From positions 15,537,443-15,601,442 of the forward strand of contig NC_003071.7 in NCBI RefSeq assembly GCF_000001735.4: 64,000 bases of DNA. The letters are read 5' to 3'. The position numbers and the translations under genes were made by a program. This stretch comes from Arabidopsis thaliana. Its lineage: Eukaryota; Streptophyta; Magnoliopsida; Brassicales; Brassicaceae. Below are positions 23,300 through 37,221 of this stretch, piece by piece; position 1 is the stretch's first letter; the number at the start of each line of letters is the position of its first letter. The notes beneath the pieces were generated by a model. The model was not told the origin of the DNA and searched no databases. It saw only the letters and a list, made by a program, of their open reading frames with translations.

Positions 23300-26200
23300 T
23301 GGTTTTTTTTTTTTTTTTGGAGTAAAGCGTTTCATTGTGATGGGAGTAGGTGTGTATAATGTATGAACGTAATTGAGTCAATTAACGTCCCCACCATAAC
23401 ACTCTTTCATATTTTGTTTTTGTTTTTGTATTTTCTATATTGTTATTTTTGTCATTTGGGATATCATTTCGATTTTATCGGATGATTTTTTAAGTGTTTT
23501 GTTTTCATGTAAATTATTGTGTTCAGTCTTTTGTACTTTCTTGATGTTCTGTTTAATTTACTGTACCATTTTGTTATAACTATATATATGTACAAATAAA
23601 CTTCGTAATTTTGACTAACAGTTCATATGCACTTAGCTTACATTTAAATAATGGGAACTATGCATGCATATGTATATCCCAATCATTAGGTGAAAACTGA
23701 AAAGTCAAAAGTAAAAAAATATATTATCCAAAACATATAACTGAAAGTTGATACGTAAAAAAAACGTAAATAGTTAAAGATACAAATGTACATTTTCGTT
23801 GATTTTGTAATTGAGTATAAAATTTGTGAAAGATAACTATTACGTGGAAATATCGCAAACTCTAATAATATTCACGCGATTATAAGATTCCCAATAGGAG
23901 GCGAGTGACGCAACACGCCGTTTGCATGACAAAGGCAATGTGGTGACATTTATGTAAATATAACCTCCATTTTCGTATCTTATCCTAAGTTCATGAAATA
24001 AAAAAATATAGCTACAAATAACTTATAATAGCTTTTAGTGACTATGATCTGTTTACAAGAGTTTACAAATTTTTTATTAATTAAAAGATAACTCATTTAT
24101 TGATTGTCAATATATTAAAAATGAGTTTATAAATAAAATTTTAGAAAGTAATAAAAGAGAAAAGCAAGCTAAATAATCCATCCTAAAATTACAAAAACGA
24201 GAAATATAAAAAGTCAAGAAACCGAAAAATAACACACGAAACACTCAAGTTTTTTTACAACTAGTATTATCATATTTATGATTTTATTCAAAATAATTAT
24301 CTTGTGTCATTCCTTGTCATGGAAACCAAGCATGAAGCCATCCATTATCTATATGCTAATAAAATAAAATTTCATTATCAAATCCATTCTTTGGTTTAAA
24401 CGCGTTAATATTAGTCGAAAGGGAAAATGTAATAGTCATAAACAGTGTATGAATCAAAGAAAAAACAATAAATTAAAGAAAATGGTAGAAATAAATAATA
24501 TGGGTGGAATGGAAGAAGTGGTGTGTTGGTTAATTGGGCAATGCGTCTTCATTGAAACATTTTGCATGTGTCATGTGTGCATGCATTTTTCCTTCCATCG
24601 TAGCAGACTAGCAGGCAAAAGCCTCCTATTTATGTCAAGAAATATATTAATTTATACGTTTAGTTTCGTTTATCAGTACATTTTTTCTTTTTGATTTATA
24701 GTTGTATCATTGGGAAAAGGATTGATTACACTAGAATTCGATTTCGGTTTAACAGTCTTTTGCATTTTTCGTGTTAATTGTATTCTCATTTTTTTCACCT
24801 GTTTTGACTTTTAGGATAAGGTCCAAATGAAGGCAAGAGTGGGCGGAATATATTATAAACACAAAAATTATATTAAGTAACTTTATTTGAAATGCTGGTG
24901 GATTTGGGTCAATGTGAATGGAAACTTATGTCAAATATCCGATTTTGCTTTGGTCAATTTATTGGTTTACTCTTTCTCTTCTTTTGAAATCCAGCTTATC
25001 TTCTGTAGGTTTTGTAGTTATATATATCTTCTGACTCTTTGTTTTTAAAAGCTCACTTCTTTCGTTGGTAATTAAATAGATATTTTATACACTACAAAAA
25101 CAAAATCAGTTTCAATGATTTAAGTGCATTGCATCTTCTTTTGGTCGTTAATGCATGTGCAATATTGCATATTGTTGAACTCAAAACCAATTGACAAGAT
25201 TGACACATGTCTCCTTTATAGTACTACTCAATCAGAACTAAACATTAAATTTTTAATAAAGTACTTAGCTAAAAAAACAATTAAGGTAACTTTTGATCTA
25301 AGGGTTCGATCAAAACCCCTAAAAATCAGAACAATTATGACTAATTTAATGAACAAAGTACATAAATAAAATCACTAAATACATCGTACTATTTGAAAAC
25401 ATGAAAATTTTATACTTGAGAAATTAAATGCACGTAGTTGTTATGGAGTCTAGCTTGAAAGAAAAACGTTTACGGCCACGGGATTAGAGTGAAGCAATTT
25501 AATGATGGCCGACATATTGAAAAGTAATTTTTAATATCGTATAAATGAGAAATGAGAACAAAACATAGAGAATTTTTTTGCAAAAATCATGAGCCAATAA
25601 ATTTTATATTTTGTTTTTAATAATTATCCAATAAATAAGTTTTAAAGGTTTTTTTCAAAACTAGTAAACCGACCATCGAACGAAAATGGATAGAAAGACT
25701 AAAAGTGGACGTAGAGTCCATGGATTATGTGGGTGCTGGAGGTGTCTGGGACGTTAATTCTCTCTTCCTTGGATCTCATTAAGGATATATACCATTTTCT
25801 CCACCAGTTGTTCTGTTACTTGAGGGACTAAGCAACCTTTTTGGTCGTTGATTTGCCACTCCCAATCTTTATCTTTTGGACTGAACAACTATTTTAGTCG
25901 CATATACTACATTTGGATTGGAGTAAACCAGTATTGTTCAAAATATCAAATCATAAAGCAAAATGACAATCGAATTTGTTCCATGCATGAAAATCATGAT
26001 AATTTGTTCTCTTGTCGTTTCAATGTAAAGATACATGAGTGAGAGCGCTTGATGAGAGAGCTGTTGCCATCACGAGTCACGACTCAAGCAACGTTTTAAA
26101 CATTCTCGATATATTTAAAATATTTTCACAAAGACAGTTTCCGGAAGTTCAAAAATTTACAAGACTATAATTCTTTTTTGTCCAGGAATTGTTTTTTTTG

Positions 26201-29200
26201 TTCATTGCTGACCGATCCGAATTCTAATTATGATTCCCAAACTTTACTCATTATATATTCTTACTTCTAACAAAAAATATTCTTGATTTTATATATACTT
26301 ACAAACTTTGGCTTGTATTTCTGTCAGGTAGAATCAGTTTTAAAGGGAAGTTTCCTAATTATAATCCTCAATCACTTTAATTAGTAATTAAGTTATGTTT
26401 ACGTATCTTACAATCTTTACAATCGTCTAAGCTATATATATAGAAATCCAAGCATGAATTTTATTTATAGGCTTTTCACATAAGTTATATATGCTAAGTT
26501 TGAATTGAGTTGGAGTCGTCTTTAAATGCATGGATGCTTCATTTGCTTGCTACACAGGTTCCATTGATAATATTTTTTTTGAATATTTAAGAATGTGGTA
26601 AATGGTAAGTATAGTATAATTAACTGTATAAGCAAAACATTTATTGTAGAACATGGCGGGCCAATATAATTAAATACATTTTTTTAGCAGACTCAAATCA
26701 GAATGGCTTTCATCGAGACACCAACCACGTACATCAAATATATTACATGAATTAATCTGGTCAATCGTATCTATTGATATCTTAATAGTTTTTCCTACTC
26801 TTTACCAGAAAAAAGACTTGGAAACTTTGATTGATATCTTATATCTAAGGATTTCTACGTGGAACTATAGAAAAAGTTTTTAAAAAAGAATATTTTGATA
26901 GATTATCGTCGGGAAAAGACAATCTCTATGAAAACATATATATAATTAAAGTAGTTAAGCGAATTAGTTGGTCGAAAAAATTGTTATTTTAGTGGAGTTT
27001 TTAGGATGTCATCATTTACATAAAAATATATTTAAAAAGTGGAGAAATGGAAAGACTAAAATTAGGCCACCAAACAAACAAAGAGAAATGGAGGAAAAAG
27101 GGGCAACAACAACCACAGTCGCGAGGATCCATCGGACACCACTCGTCTCACCAAACCCTCTTTTCTTCTTCAGACCTTATTTGGTCCCACTTTCACATTT
27201 TCACCAAACCCCTTCCTCTTGCTGTCCATTTCAGACTCATCAACTTAACAAAATCCCAAACCTAATCAATTTCGGTACACGTCACTGAATTATATCAATA
27301 ACTTAATCAACATATTTCTCATTAAGGAAATGTAGAAAGAAGATGGATTCAATCATTCGAGAAAAAAAAAAAAAAAAGATATACCTATACTACCAACAAT
27401 GAGTAGTAACTAACTCTTCAGACGATGGCTCAAAATTATTGTCGTCCACAAACTTTTGACACCCAACAAAGAGTGGAATGAGAATCCTTAAACTTGTTTA
27501 AAGTTTGTAGGATTAGGACATATATCGGACCTCTAAGTAGATTAGAATGACGCCCTAGACATTTTACTTTGTAATTATTATTGTAGATTGGTGGTAAATG
27601 AAACGTTGGACCATATGTACAACTTTAATAGACTAATACTGGTGATGGTATGAATATATACGTTTGATTTAAGAAAACAAACTAAATAGTAACTATAAAG
27701 TTGTGCATGTATCAATACACTCCTTATCATACATGTACTACTTTATAGTATATATGTTATATATAGCTACTCTGCTCCACATGCTGTCACAATCTTGAAC
27801 CTATAATTATTAAAAATTCGTTAGAGAACCTAAAGATAGCCTTATGCAAATGCAACCTTGTAATTCGTTCGTCATAGTTTGTACTGTTTTAGTCTTTTAG
27901 TTCTTAGTCTATTGGGCTTGGTTCAGTTAGAGCTAGCTTTCATTCTATGGGCTATTTTTTAGATGGGTTTGTTACAAAAGCCACACACCATTTTTTTTAA
28001 TTAAAAATAACTAAATGGACTAAAACACCCAAGACTAAAATATCATTTTATAAAAAAACCTTAAGAATTCAAAATTTTCATAAACCGAAACTTCACAAAG
28101 AAATTAAAATTGTCATAAACCGAAAATTCACAAAACAGAATATATACATATATATATATATAACTATTGTAAACTTATGCTTCAAATGTTGCCAATGATA
28201 TTGATTTGACGTTCATGAAATACCACTTGTCACTTCATTATTATTTAATCACAGATGAAAAGATTTATTTTCTATCTGAAAAGACAAAAACGTTTGCTGT
28301 AAATTAGAGCCGAATCAAATTGAGAAGATTAGCGAAGGACATGGAAATGGCCAGGAAGGATCACTACATCTCCACTGGGGTCAATCTTTTGAGATGCATT
28401 ACATTAGATTAGAACGACCTAAAAAAAGTCGTCATAAAGGAAAAAAGATAGTAACGAGAATATTATCTTTCTGAGTACAAAAAGTTGGAGTCTGCTAAAG
28501 TCCATACATTAGGAGGCGATAAAGGAATTCGTCATTTGTCCATACATAATAAGACCCATTATTGATTTGCCCATAATACAGATCATCATTCAGATATATA
28601 TTATTTAATCAATTTCTATATGACTTGTATTTCAACTTTTATAAAGTATTTATCCAAGATGATAATATCAAAGTTAACCTTAATAATTATACGGGAATGA
28701 GATCATACCTAATAATCTTGTCATGCTGTTTTTGTTACGTGACAAAATATAACCTTTTTTAGTTTGCTAAGTACAAAATATAAAGTTTATAAAGATTACA
28801 GTTTAAGGGAAAATAAAATAAACATTTAAACATATTGATACTATAACTAGGATACGAAAGTAAACAAAAAAAAAACAAGAAAATGCCATTGGAAAAGGCA
28901 AACGAAGCATTATATATCCATTATAATAAAGCAATAGAAGAGGAGGAGATTGATTTAAAAGCTCATTAGCCGATGCAATGATGTTTTAGGAAGAAGATAA
29001 AACAGTTAAACACTCAGATCTCAAGTTTGTCTACTACTCTCCCAAAACCCGATAATATTGTTCTCTTCTTTACGTTTGACCGGTGTCTCCTATCTTCGGT
29101 CTTCGCATGAGTTCAATTTTTTAAATAAAGATATTTTGGATATTATTAGTTTGATCATTATTTACATTAAGTTATTTTAATTAAAGCTATATATATCTAC

Positions 29201-29480
29201 AAGATCTTTTTACCACTTTGATCCTCCACCTTCTTTCATAACGTTTATCAGCAATTTTGAATTATCAATTTCCCACTATGAGTATGATAAATATACACTT
29301 TTTTCTTCTTTTTTTTTTCACTTCAACATTGCTAATAAGAAAAATGATTACAAGTATTTATTTTCTCTAATCTAAATATACTAAATCAGCAGTCACTTTT
29401 CCAATAACTAATGCATTCAGTGATTGACACATCAGCTTAGTACTATTTTTTATTTTTTCATTTTTACGCATAGTATGTGT
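23300..29480. other. Large gene-poor AT-rich region upstream of PAL1
   Basis: About 6 kb with no supported protein gene. Open frames are short and low in coding character. A C-rich, leader-like block stands out at about 27095-27270. A short direct repeat CATAAACCGAAA.TTCACAAA occurs at about 28080 and 28115, and simple AT tracts are common (for example 28147-28163). It probably combines the distal PAL1 regulatory region with old, unrecognisable transposon remnants. Confidence 0.4.
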
Positions 29481-30520
29481 CGTTTTTATTTAACTTTGTT
29501 TCTTTCTCAAATGATTTTCTCTTTCATCCCCACGATCTCCACATCTCCACTTTCTCTCTTCCAAAAACTCCATGACTACTGTGTAAAATCTCAAAAATGG
29601 GTTTCTCAACATCATTAATCGATTACTCAGAAATCAGGTACTTTGTTCATCTCAATGAACCAATTTACCATCTTCTATTTCTGTTTGTAATTTTGTTTTA
29701 TATATATAGAAATTTTCCATAGATCCGAAAATCATATATCCTTCTTCTAGATTTCTATGGTTTTTTTTTTTTTTTGCTTTGTTTCTGCTTTATTTGACTG
29801 AATTCGATTTCTCTCATACATCTCCATTTTTCCATAGGATTATTCTTTAATACAATCAATGCCTATGATTCTCCCGTCTCACAAACACTCAAGGAACAAC
29901 GACAAATTTTGGCTTCTCATCTGAACAGTTGCCTTAAAACAAGGGTGAGTTTAATATCTTAATCGAAGCTCAAGTGTTTTTTTGATGGTAAATTAATTCT
30001 CATACTTTTTACTATTCTTCTTTCATCTCTTATTTTACTTCTTTATATCTGCAATTTCTTTTTTGTATTAAACTGCAATTGTATTTTCACGCAAGATTTT
30101 TGTATTAATACAAATACTTCAATTTTAAAGTCATCTCTTATTTTACTTCTTTATATCTGCAATATCTTTGATATTGTTTCAAAGGCAGCGTCTGCGTCAT
30201 GTAGTTACTTATTTGTGCACATTTTACATTTTTTTTTAGACTTCCAAGCTTTGGGTGTCAACGAATGTTTGTAAACTGAATTACTGATGATGAGAAGAAG
30301 AACACATTACAATTGGTTGGAGCTAATGATGAAATAAGCGGACATGTATATACCCAGCATAATTTTCGTACTTATACTCTCTTATATTTCTAAACTCTTG
30401 ATTTGTTAGTTATTGCCTATCGCAATTGATTCATTGGGTAGAAAAGTTGTACCTTCTTTATATCTTTTTCTTAATCTTTGTATATTCTTCGATCAATGAT
30501 AATAAATTTGTTGTATATTA
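29480..30520 (+). ncRNA. Putative spliced transcript with a 21-codon ORF
   Basis: Gene-like layout without a long ORF. A C/T-rich leader-like stretch (29510-29637) ends at a donor AATCAG/GTACTT. An acceptor TTCCATAG at 29837 opens an exon 29838-29944 that ends AAGG/GTGAGT. An acceptor in a T-run (TTTTTTTAG, 30239) opens a last exon, with AATAAA near 30501. Exon 2 holds an ORF 29859-29924 of 21 codons (MPMILPSHKHSRNNDKFWLLI) whose composition looks protein-like. Exon limits are inferred from splice consensus only. It could be a long non-coding RNA, a short-peptide gene, or chance. Confidence 0.35.
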
Positions 30521-31847
30521 ATACTGTCTGCTTTATTTTAAAATTTTTAGTTAAAAGTTGTAACAGATATAATCTAAAACAATGTTATCCCTAAATAGGG
30601 GCCAAATGCTAGTTATATTCTAAATCAGTAAATAATAGTTACTACATGCACACTAAAACAGACATAGCGTACGTGGGGGACTTATTTTGGGAATTGTCAC
30701 ATGTGTGTGAGTCACTCACCACTAGGTTCGATTTATATCTAACGATTTTTCCCGGAAATATTTATGGACGAAAAAGCAAACATTATAAGATTCATTTGTT
30801 TGTTTTATATAGTACACAAATAATAGAGAATTAAATCACTAATTTTAATGAAAATTAAAAATAAATAATATATATATATATATATATATATATCTGTTGA
30901 CGAAAATAAAAGCAAGTATATCCGAATAAAATTACGAATATAATTTAGGGATGAAAATAGAATCTCCTATACAGTTAAGATATTATAAGAATATTCATGG
31001 TTAGACTATCTTAGAATTAGATAATTAAGGAAAATTATCGTGATCATCAATTTACAAATTTCATACCTGAATTCATTGTTTAATAAGGTAACCTGTTTAT
31101 TTTAGTTTTAAAAGTATATCAACAAGAGAACTTTGATCACTAAAAAACAAAATTCATACAAACTTTAATCACTTCCCTATATTGAAATGATCTAATCTGG
31201 ATGAAAAAAATATTATTTATTAATTTCCCATAAAACAATAAACATGTGGATGTAGCTCTTAAATATTCTTAGAGGCAGAGAATGTCATTTATTCAAATCC
31301 GGAAATATATTAAAAATGTTGAACAAAAAGAAAAAGAAATATATTAAAATGACACCGTTTCGCTGGAGACTGCTTGGTGGTGGAATTCACTACAACACGT
31401 TAAAGGTGGAACACAACGAATCTGGACCATTGAGTTTAAAGGTAAAGCAATTGAACCGTTAGATGTACGTAGAGTCCAGGCTAGGAAGATGGACCCAACA
31501 ATTGTACCTTTACCACTTACCTCCACTGGCTTTGAAGCTGTTCCTCTCTCACATAAAAAAAGCAAACACTTAACGAGGAAGAAACACACTCATATCTCCT
31601 CACGTTCCCCAATTTTTTGATTTTTATTATCTTTTTGGGTTTTTGGGTTTGGTTAAACCATTTATGGGTCTTTAGATCTCTCTTGATAGTAAAGATAAGT
31701 AATTTTAGGGTCTGTTTGGTTCTGTTTCTGGAAATTTCACTTTTTTCACTTTTTTGGGATCACATTTAGCTTTTTTTGGTTCCTTTATTTTGTAACGCCA
31801 TTTATGCGTTAAACTTGTGTGAAGTGTTTGTTTGGTCTGAGCTGGAG
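30521..31847 (+). promoter_or_regulatory. Promoter and leader region of the LRR receptor kinase
   Basis: AT-rich spacer with a perfect (TA)n microsatellite at about 30869-30893. From about 31350 the composition becomes more even, which fits a promoter and leader of the kinase gene; a C/T-rich stretch lies at 31540-31610. No coding region is supported. Confidence 0.45.
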
Positions 31848-34800
31848 ATGGTGAGAATCTCACTGCTTTTGTTGTGTTTACTGGTTTCAACTTGTCTCTT
31901 CACTTCTTCATCAGCACAAGCTCCAGGTAATTGACTGCTTCTGAGTACTTTTTGATGTTTCCTTGTTGAAATAGTTGGAAAGATTCTATTTTTATGTGAT
32001 GTAGTAGTAACAAGGATTTTTGAAAGTTTAGGCTTTTGTTAACAAATCTCAAGAGCTGGTGGTGTTTGAGATTTGTGTGTAGTTATGCTCATATATGTTT
32101 GTTTAGTTAGATTGAAGTAGGGAAAAAGGGAATGGTAACACAAAGAATCAAACTTTTTTTTTTTTTTGGGTAAGGCAGGTTTTGTGAGCTTGGATTGTGG
32201 AGGTGCAGAGCCATTCACTGATGAACTTGGACTCAAATGGTCACCTGATAATCATCTCATTTATGGAGAAACCGCTAATATATCGTCCGTTAACGAAACA
32301 AGAACTCAGTACACGACTTTAAGGCATTTCCCTGCTGATTCAAGAAAGTATTGCTACACTCTCAATGTCACGAGTAGGAATAGATATCTCATTAGAGCTA
32401 CTTTCTTGTATGGTAATTTCGACAACAGCAACAATGTGTATCCCAAATTCGATATCTCCCTCGGGGCGACTCATTGGGCGACCATTGTTATCTCTGAAAC
32501 CTATATAATCGAAACTGCAGAACTGGTGTTTCTGGCTTCTTCTCCTACTGTTAGTGTTTGTTTGTCAAATGCCACAACTGGACAGCCGTTTATATCTACT
32601 CTTGAGCTTAGGCAGTTGAGTGGTTCGATGTATGGTTCGATGCTATCTGAAGACCGGTTTTACCTGAGTGTTGCAGCACGGATAAATTTCGGGGCTGAAA
32701 GTGAAGCTTCTGTGAGGTCAGTATACAGTTCATAATCTGTTTGTTGTTTCAGCATTGTGATTTATCAGGATGAGTTAAGGAAATGAGTTGGTATTGCAGG
32801 TACCCGGATGATCCGTATGATAGAATATGGGAATCTGATTTGCAAAAGAAGCCTAATTATCTTGTGGATGTTGCTGCTGGGACTGTGCGAGTGTCGACTA
32901 CATTGCCAATCGAAAGCAGGGTCGATGACAGACCGCCTCAGAAGGTTATGCAGACGGCTGTGGTTGGAACAAACGGGTCCTTAACTTACAGAATGAACCT
33001 AGATGGCTTCCCTGGTTTTGGTTGGGCATTCACATACTTTGCTGAAATCGAGGATTTGGCTGAGGATGAGTCAAGGAAGTTTAGATTAGTTCTACCTGAG
33101 CAGCCTGAGTATAGCAAATCGGTTGTTAACATCAAGGAAAATACACAGAGACCGTATCGCGTTTATGCACCTGGCTATCCTAACATAACACTTCCATTTG
33201 TGCTAAACTTTCGATTTGCCAAAACGGCTGATTCTTCTAGGGGACCTATTCTGAATGCCATGGAGATCAGCAAATATTTGCGGAAAAGCGATGGTTCAGT
33301 AGATGGTGAGTACAACTAGCCCCTCCTCTTAGTGTTGTGGCCTCACATTTGATTCTAAGATGATTGCTTGTATTGCAGCAACTGTTATGGCTAATGTGGC
33401 ATCGCTATATTCTTCCACTGAATGGGCTCAAGAAGGCGGTGACCCTTGTTCACCCTCACCGTGGTCATGGGTGCAATGCAATTCGGATCCACAACCAAGG
33501 GTTGTTGCTATGTAAGGAAGTCTATCTTAGTACCTTTATTTGCAATATGTCTTTTTGTCTGCATATTTCAACTATGTTATGCTTCATTCTTTCTGCAGCA
33601 AGCTGTCGAGTATGAACTTGACGGGAAATATACCTTCTGACCTGGTGAAATTGACTGGTTTGGTTGAGTTGTAAGTTACTTATTTCTTAGACTTTTGAAT
33701 TTGGGATTATATAGAGATATTCTCTTTACTGATGTTGCAACTTTTGTCAATGGCAGATGGCTTGATGGGAATTCTTTTACGGGTCCAATACCGGATTTCT
33801 CTCGGTGTCCAAACCTGGAGATAATGTAAAATCACTTTCTTTGGAGTTTATATATTTTTTCTTGCCTTCATCTAACTATAAATATATAATGGACTGTGGC
33901 AGACACCTCGAGAACAACCGACTAACCGGAAAGATCCCTTCCTCGTTGACGAAACTCCCAAACCTGAAAGAACTGTATGCTTTTTTTAAAGGATAGTTTG
34001 ATATATTAATTTGTGTGGTGGGGATGACCTTTTAATCTACATTCTTATGCACCCAACCTGCTTTATGATTGCAGGTACCTGCAGAACAATGTGTTAACAG
34101 GAACAATACCATCAGACCTGGCCAAAGATGTGATCTCAAAGTAAGTATATTGTCGGATTTAAACTGCTTTTGCATGAATAGTTCCTAGCTAGATCTTCTC
34201 AGTAACACATGTATTCTTCTTCCTTCAGCTTCTCTGGGAACCTTAACCTTGAAAAAAGTGGAGATAAAGGCAAGAAGCTCGGTGTCATCATCGGTGCATC
34301 AGTTGGTGCTTTTGTTCTGCTAATTGCAACCATCATTTCTTGCATCGTCATGTGCAAAAGCAAGAAGAATAACAAGTTGGGAAAAACTTCGGGTATGTTA
34401 TATTTCTTCAAGTATACCGGTTTCATAGTGTATCTTGATTTTGAATGAATATGCTTACCTTTTTTCTTGGGTTTATTTCAGCAGAGTTAACGAATCGTCC
34501 CTTACCGATTCAGAGAGTTTCGTCTACCTTGAGTGAAGCTCATGGAGACGCTGCACATTGCTTCACACTTTATGAGATCGAGGAAGCCACAAAAAAATTC
34601 GAAAAGAGAATTGGGTCGGGAGGTTTTGGAATCGTATACTATGGTAAAACAAGGGAGGGGAAAGAGATTGCTGTAAAGGTTCTTGCAAATAATTCATATC
34701 AGGGAAAGAGAGAGTTTGCAAACGAGGTAAATCTGCCTTAGTCTAAAACCATGTGCCTAAGTATCTAGTTTTATTTTATTTTGCTTAGGAAGTAACACAA

Positions 34801-36035
34801 GTGATTATGGTTTTTTCAGGTTACATTACTCTCAAGGATACATCATCGGAACCTTGTGCAGTTTCTTGGTTATTGCCAAGAAGAGGGAAAAAACATGCTT
34901 GTGTATGAGTTCATGCACAATGGGACTTTGAAGGAGCATCTTTATGGTAACATATCTTTTTATGATAGGATGGTATATTTCAGCCTTTTGGCTTAACATT
35001 ATGATAACAAGTGGATTTATTTTCAGGCGTGGTACCACGTGACCGGAGAATCAGTTGGATTAAAAGGCTTGAGATAGCTGAAGATGCAGCCCGAGGTCCG
35101 TGAATTGTACAACAAAACAGAAAGCCATTTTTTCGATATTTGATTTTGTTGGTTTTGATTGTTTCTGTAGGGATCGAGTATCTTCACACAGGGTGTGTTC
35201 CAGCAATCATACATAGAGATCTCAAGACTAGTAACATCCTACTTGACAAACACATGAGGGCAAAGGTTTCAGATTTCGGTTTGTCGAAATTCGCAGTTGA
35301 CGGGACCTCACATGTCTCCAGCATTGTCCGTGGCACAGTTGGATATCTTGACCCCGAGTAAGCTAAGACTTAAACTAATACCAAGAACTTCAGATAGATT
35401 CACCAAAACTAGCATAATATCAAGAACTCACATATTTTCTTTATTCGATGTTAAAGGTACTATATATCGCAGCAGTTAACAGAGAAGAGTGATGTATATA
35501 GCTTCGGAGTCATTCTTCTTGAGCTAATGTCTGGCCAAGAAGCCATATCGAATGAAAGCTTTGGTGTCAACTGCCGGAACATAGTCCAATGGGTTAGTTC
35601 AACTTTTTTTTTGTGTGGTTACGCTTTGTTTGGATATATGTAATATGGAATCATAACGGTTTATAAATTATCGCTTGGTAACGGTTTTTGTAGGCTAAGA
35701 TGCATATAGACAACGGGGACATCCGAGGGATCATCGATCCAGCGCTAGCGGAAGATGATTACAGTCTCCAATCAATGTGGAAGATTGCGGAGAAAGCGTT
35801 GCTGTGTGTGAAACCGCACGGGAACATGAGACCTTCGATGTCCGAGGTGCAAAAAGATATCCAAGACGCGATTAGGATCGAGAAGGAAGCGTTGGCTGCA
35901 AGAGGCGGTATATCAGACGAGTTTTCCAGGAGCTCGGCTCATTCGTCTTCGCTCAACATGGGAATGCTTGACCTGGCTGGATCACAGAGTTATGTATCCA
36001 TTGATGAATCAGTATTGCAGCCAACAGCTCGGTAG
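31848..36035 (+). CDS. Malectin-like LRR receptor protein kinase
   Basis: LRR-I type receptor kinase (At2g37050), 934 codons. Exons: 31848-31926, 32179-32716, 32800-33305, 33379-33511, 33599-33670, 33757-33825, 33903-33974, 34075-34140, 34229-34392, 34482-34726, 34820-34946, 35027-35095, 35171-35357, 35457-35592, 35694-36035. A signal peptide (residues 1-25) is followed by a malectin-like domain (from [20 protein letters not shown]), then LRRs, several of them one per 66-72 nt exon, and a membrane span near 526-551 ([20 protein letters not shown]). The cytoplasmic kinase has a Gly loop [11 protein letters not shown], Lys in [18 protein letters not shown] and DFGLSK, so it looks catalytically competent (an RD kinase). 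Exon 10 has a tandem CAGCAG acceptor giving 933 or 934 residues. The ligand is unknown. Confidence 0.95.
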
Positions 36036-36610
36036 TAGATTCGGCTTTGTTTGTACAGATGCATTACTTGCTTGTGTTTTTGACCTTTCACATTGTCTCT
36101 GGTCTTTAGTTATTAGTTTTGAGCTTAACACTACTTTTTTTTCTTTCTTTTGGACTCGAGGTTACAAGAAGTGCTTCGAGTTTGTTTGTTTTTCTTTTAT
36201 TGTTTTCAGACTAACTCGGTGATTTATGTGGGATTGTGATATATTATGTTTTCTTTTAACTGATTTTCACATTTTCAACTGATTATATAGGATGATGTTT
36301 ATGCTCTCGTAGAAATAAGTTCTATAGGTTATTGACACATTCGAGATTCAGGCGCAGTTGTGTTAGTAGTGGTCAAACCAAACCCACGAGTTACTTCTCA
36401 TGATACAGTAGGTTAATAAAGGGCTTGAATGGTGTACACTTTTATTTTACGTTTTGAAAACATAATTCTGATAAATACATGTTATTCTAAAAAATTTACG
36501 CTAAAATTATAGAACATGAATTTAAACACTATAATCTATAACTATATTTTTTTTAAAACATTGATTTAATGATATGGGATGTTTTTCTCAGTGCTTATAA
36601 GCCAAAAAAT
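36036..36610. other. Receptor-kinase 3' region
   Basis: A T-rich 3' untranslated-like segment, then AT-rich spacer. No gene is supported. Confidence 0.5.
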
Positions 36611-37119
36611 ATGTTGGTAATCTCAAAAAAAAAACCTTGAAAACAAGGAGGCCGATCAGGGTTCTTTGGGCTTTGGAATCGAGAAGTTTGATCAATGTTC
36701 TCTTGGTACAGCCTGATGATGAGGCCCCATTAGAAAAGCTATTTCATACTCCAGAGTCCATATCTGAATGTACAAGGTTTTTAAATGGAGAAAAGCCTAT
36801 AGAAGAAATTGTTGACTATACTTCTTCTTGTACTAGCTGGGAAACTGATACTGACTATACAGATACTGAGAAAGAAGAGTCCAATGTTCTCTTGGTACAG
36901 GATACTGATACTGAGAAAGTGGAGTCCAATGGTCTCTTGGTACATGATACTGATACTGAGAAAGTGGAGTCCAATGTTCTCTTGGTACAGCCTCATGATA
37001 CAGAAAAGGTGTTTCCTACTTCAAGCTCAGTATCTGATTGTACAAGCCTATTAGATGGAGGAAAGCCGCCTATGGACCAAAGCGTAAGCTCACAAGGTGT
37101 CGACAATATTACTGCGTGA
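36611..37119 (+). pseudogene. Decayed NYN-like ORF with internal 45-bp repeats
   Basis: An open frame from about 36637 to 37119 (160 codons) has no usable ATG at its start. An ATG at 36611 lies in another frame and meets TGA at 36638, just after a run of ten A. The protein has two related modules ending FLNGEKPIEE and LLDGGKPPMDQ, each preceded by VLLVQP. The spacing and the L.GGKP ending resemble the C-terminal part of plant NYN (limkain-type RNase) domains, as in the neighbouring ORF at 37276. Between the modules is a 15-residue repeat (DTDTEKVESN.LLVH/Q). It may be a pseudogene, or exons of a gene whose first exon I cannot place. No catalytic Asp cluster is visible. Confidence 0.45.
36856..36990 (+). 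repeat. 45-bp tandem repeat, three copies
   Basis: Copies at 36856-36900, 36901-36945 and 36946-36990 share GATACTGAGAAAG..GAGTCC and CTCTTGGTACA. Copies 2 and 3 differ at only two positions; copy 1 is more diverged at its 5' end. The unit is a multiple of three, so the reading frame is kept. Confidence 0.9.
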
Positions 37120-37221
37120 TCTATTTTTTATTTTATCTTTGTTTATGCACGCGTTCTCCGTTTTGCTCTATGTTTTTCTTTTCTTCTCTCCCAATTCTAT
37201 ATCGTGATCTCAGTCGAAACC

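Noticed and set aside
25300-25330. GGTTCGATC string as a possible tRNA T-arm
   Set aside because: No matching acceptor, D-arm or anticodon arm could be folded around it.
30869-30893. (TA)n run as a possible origin or regulatory element
   Set aside because: Simple TA microsatellites are common in plant spacers and nothing else nearby supports a function.
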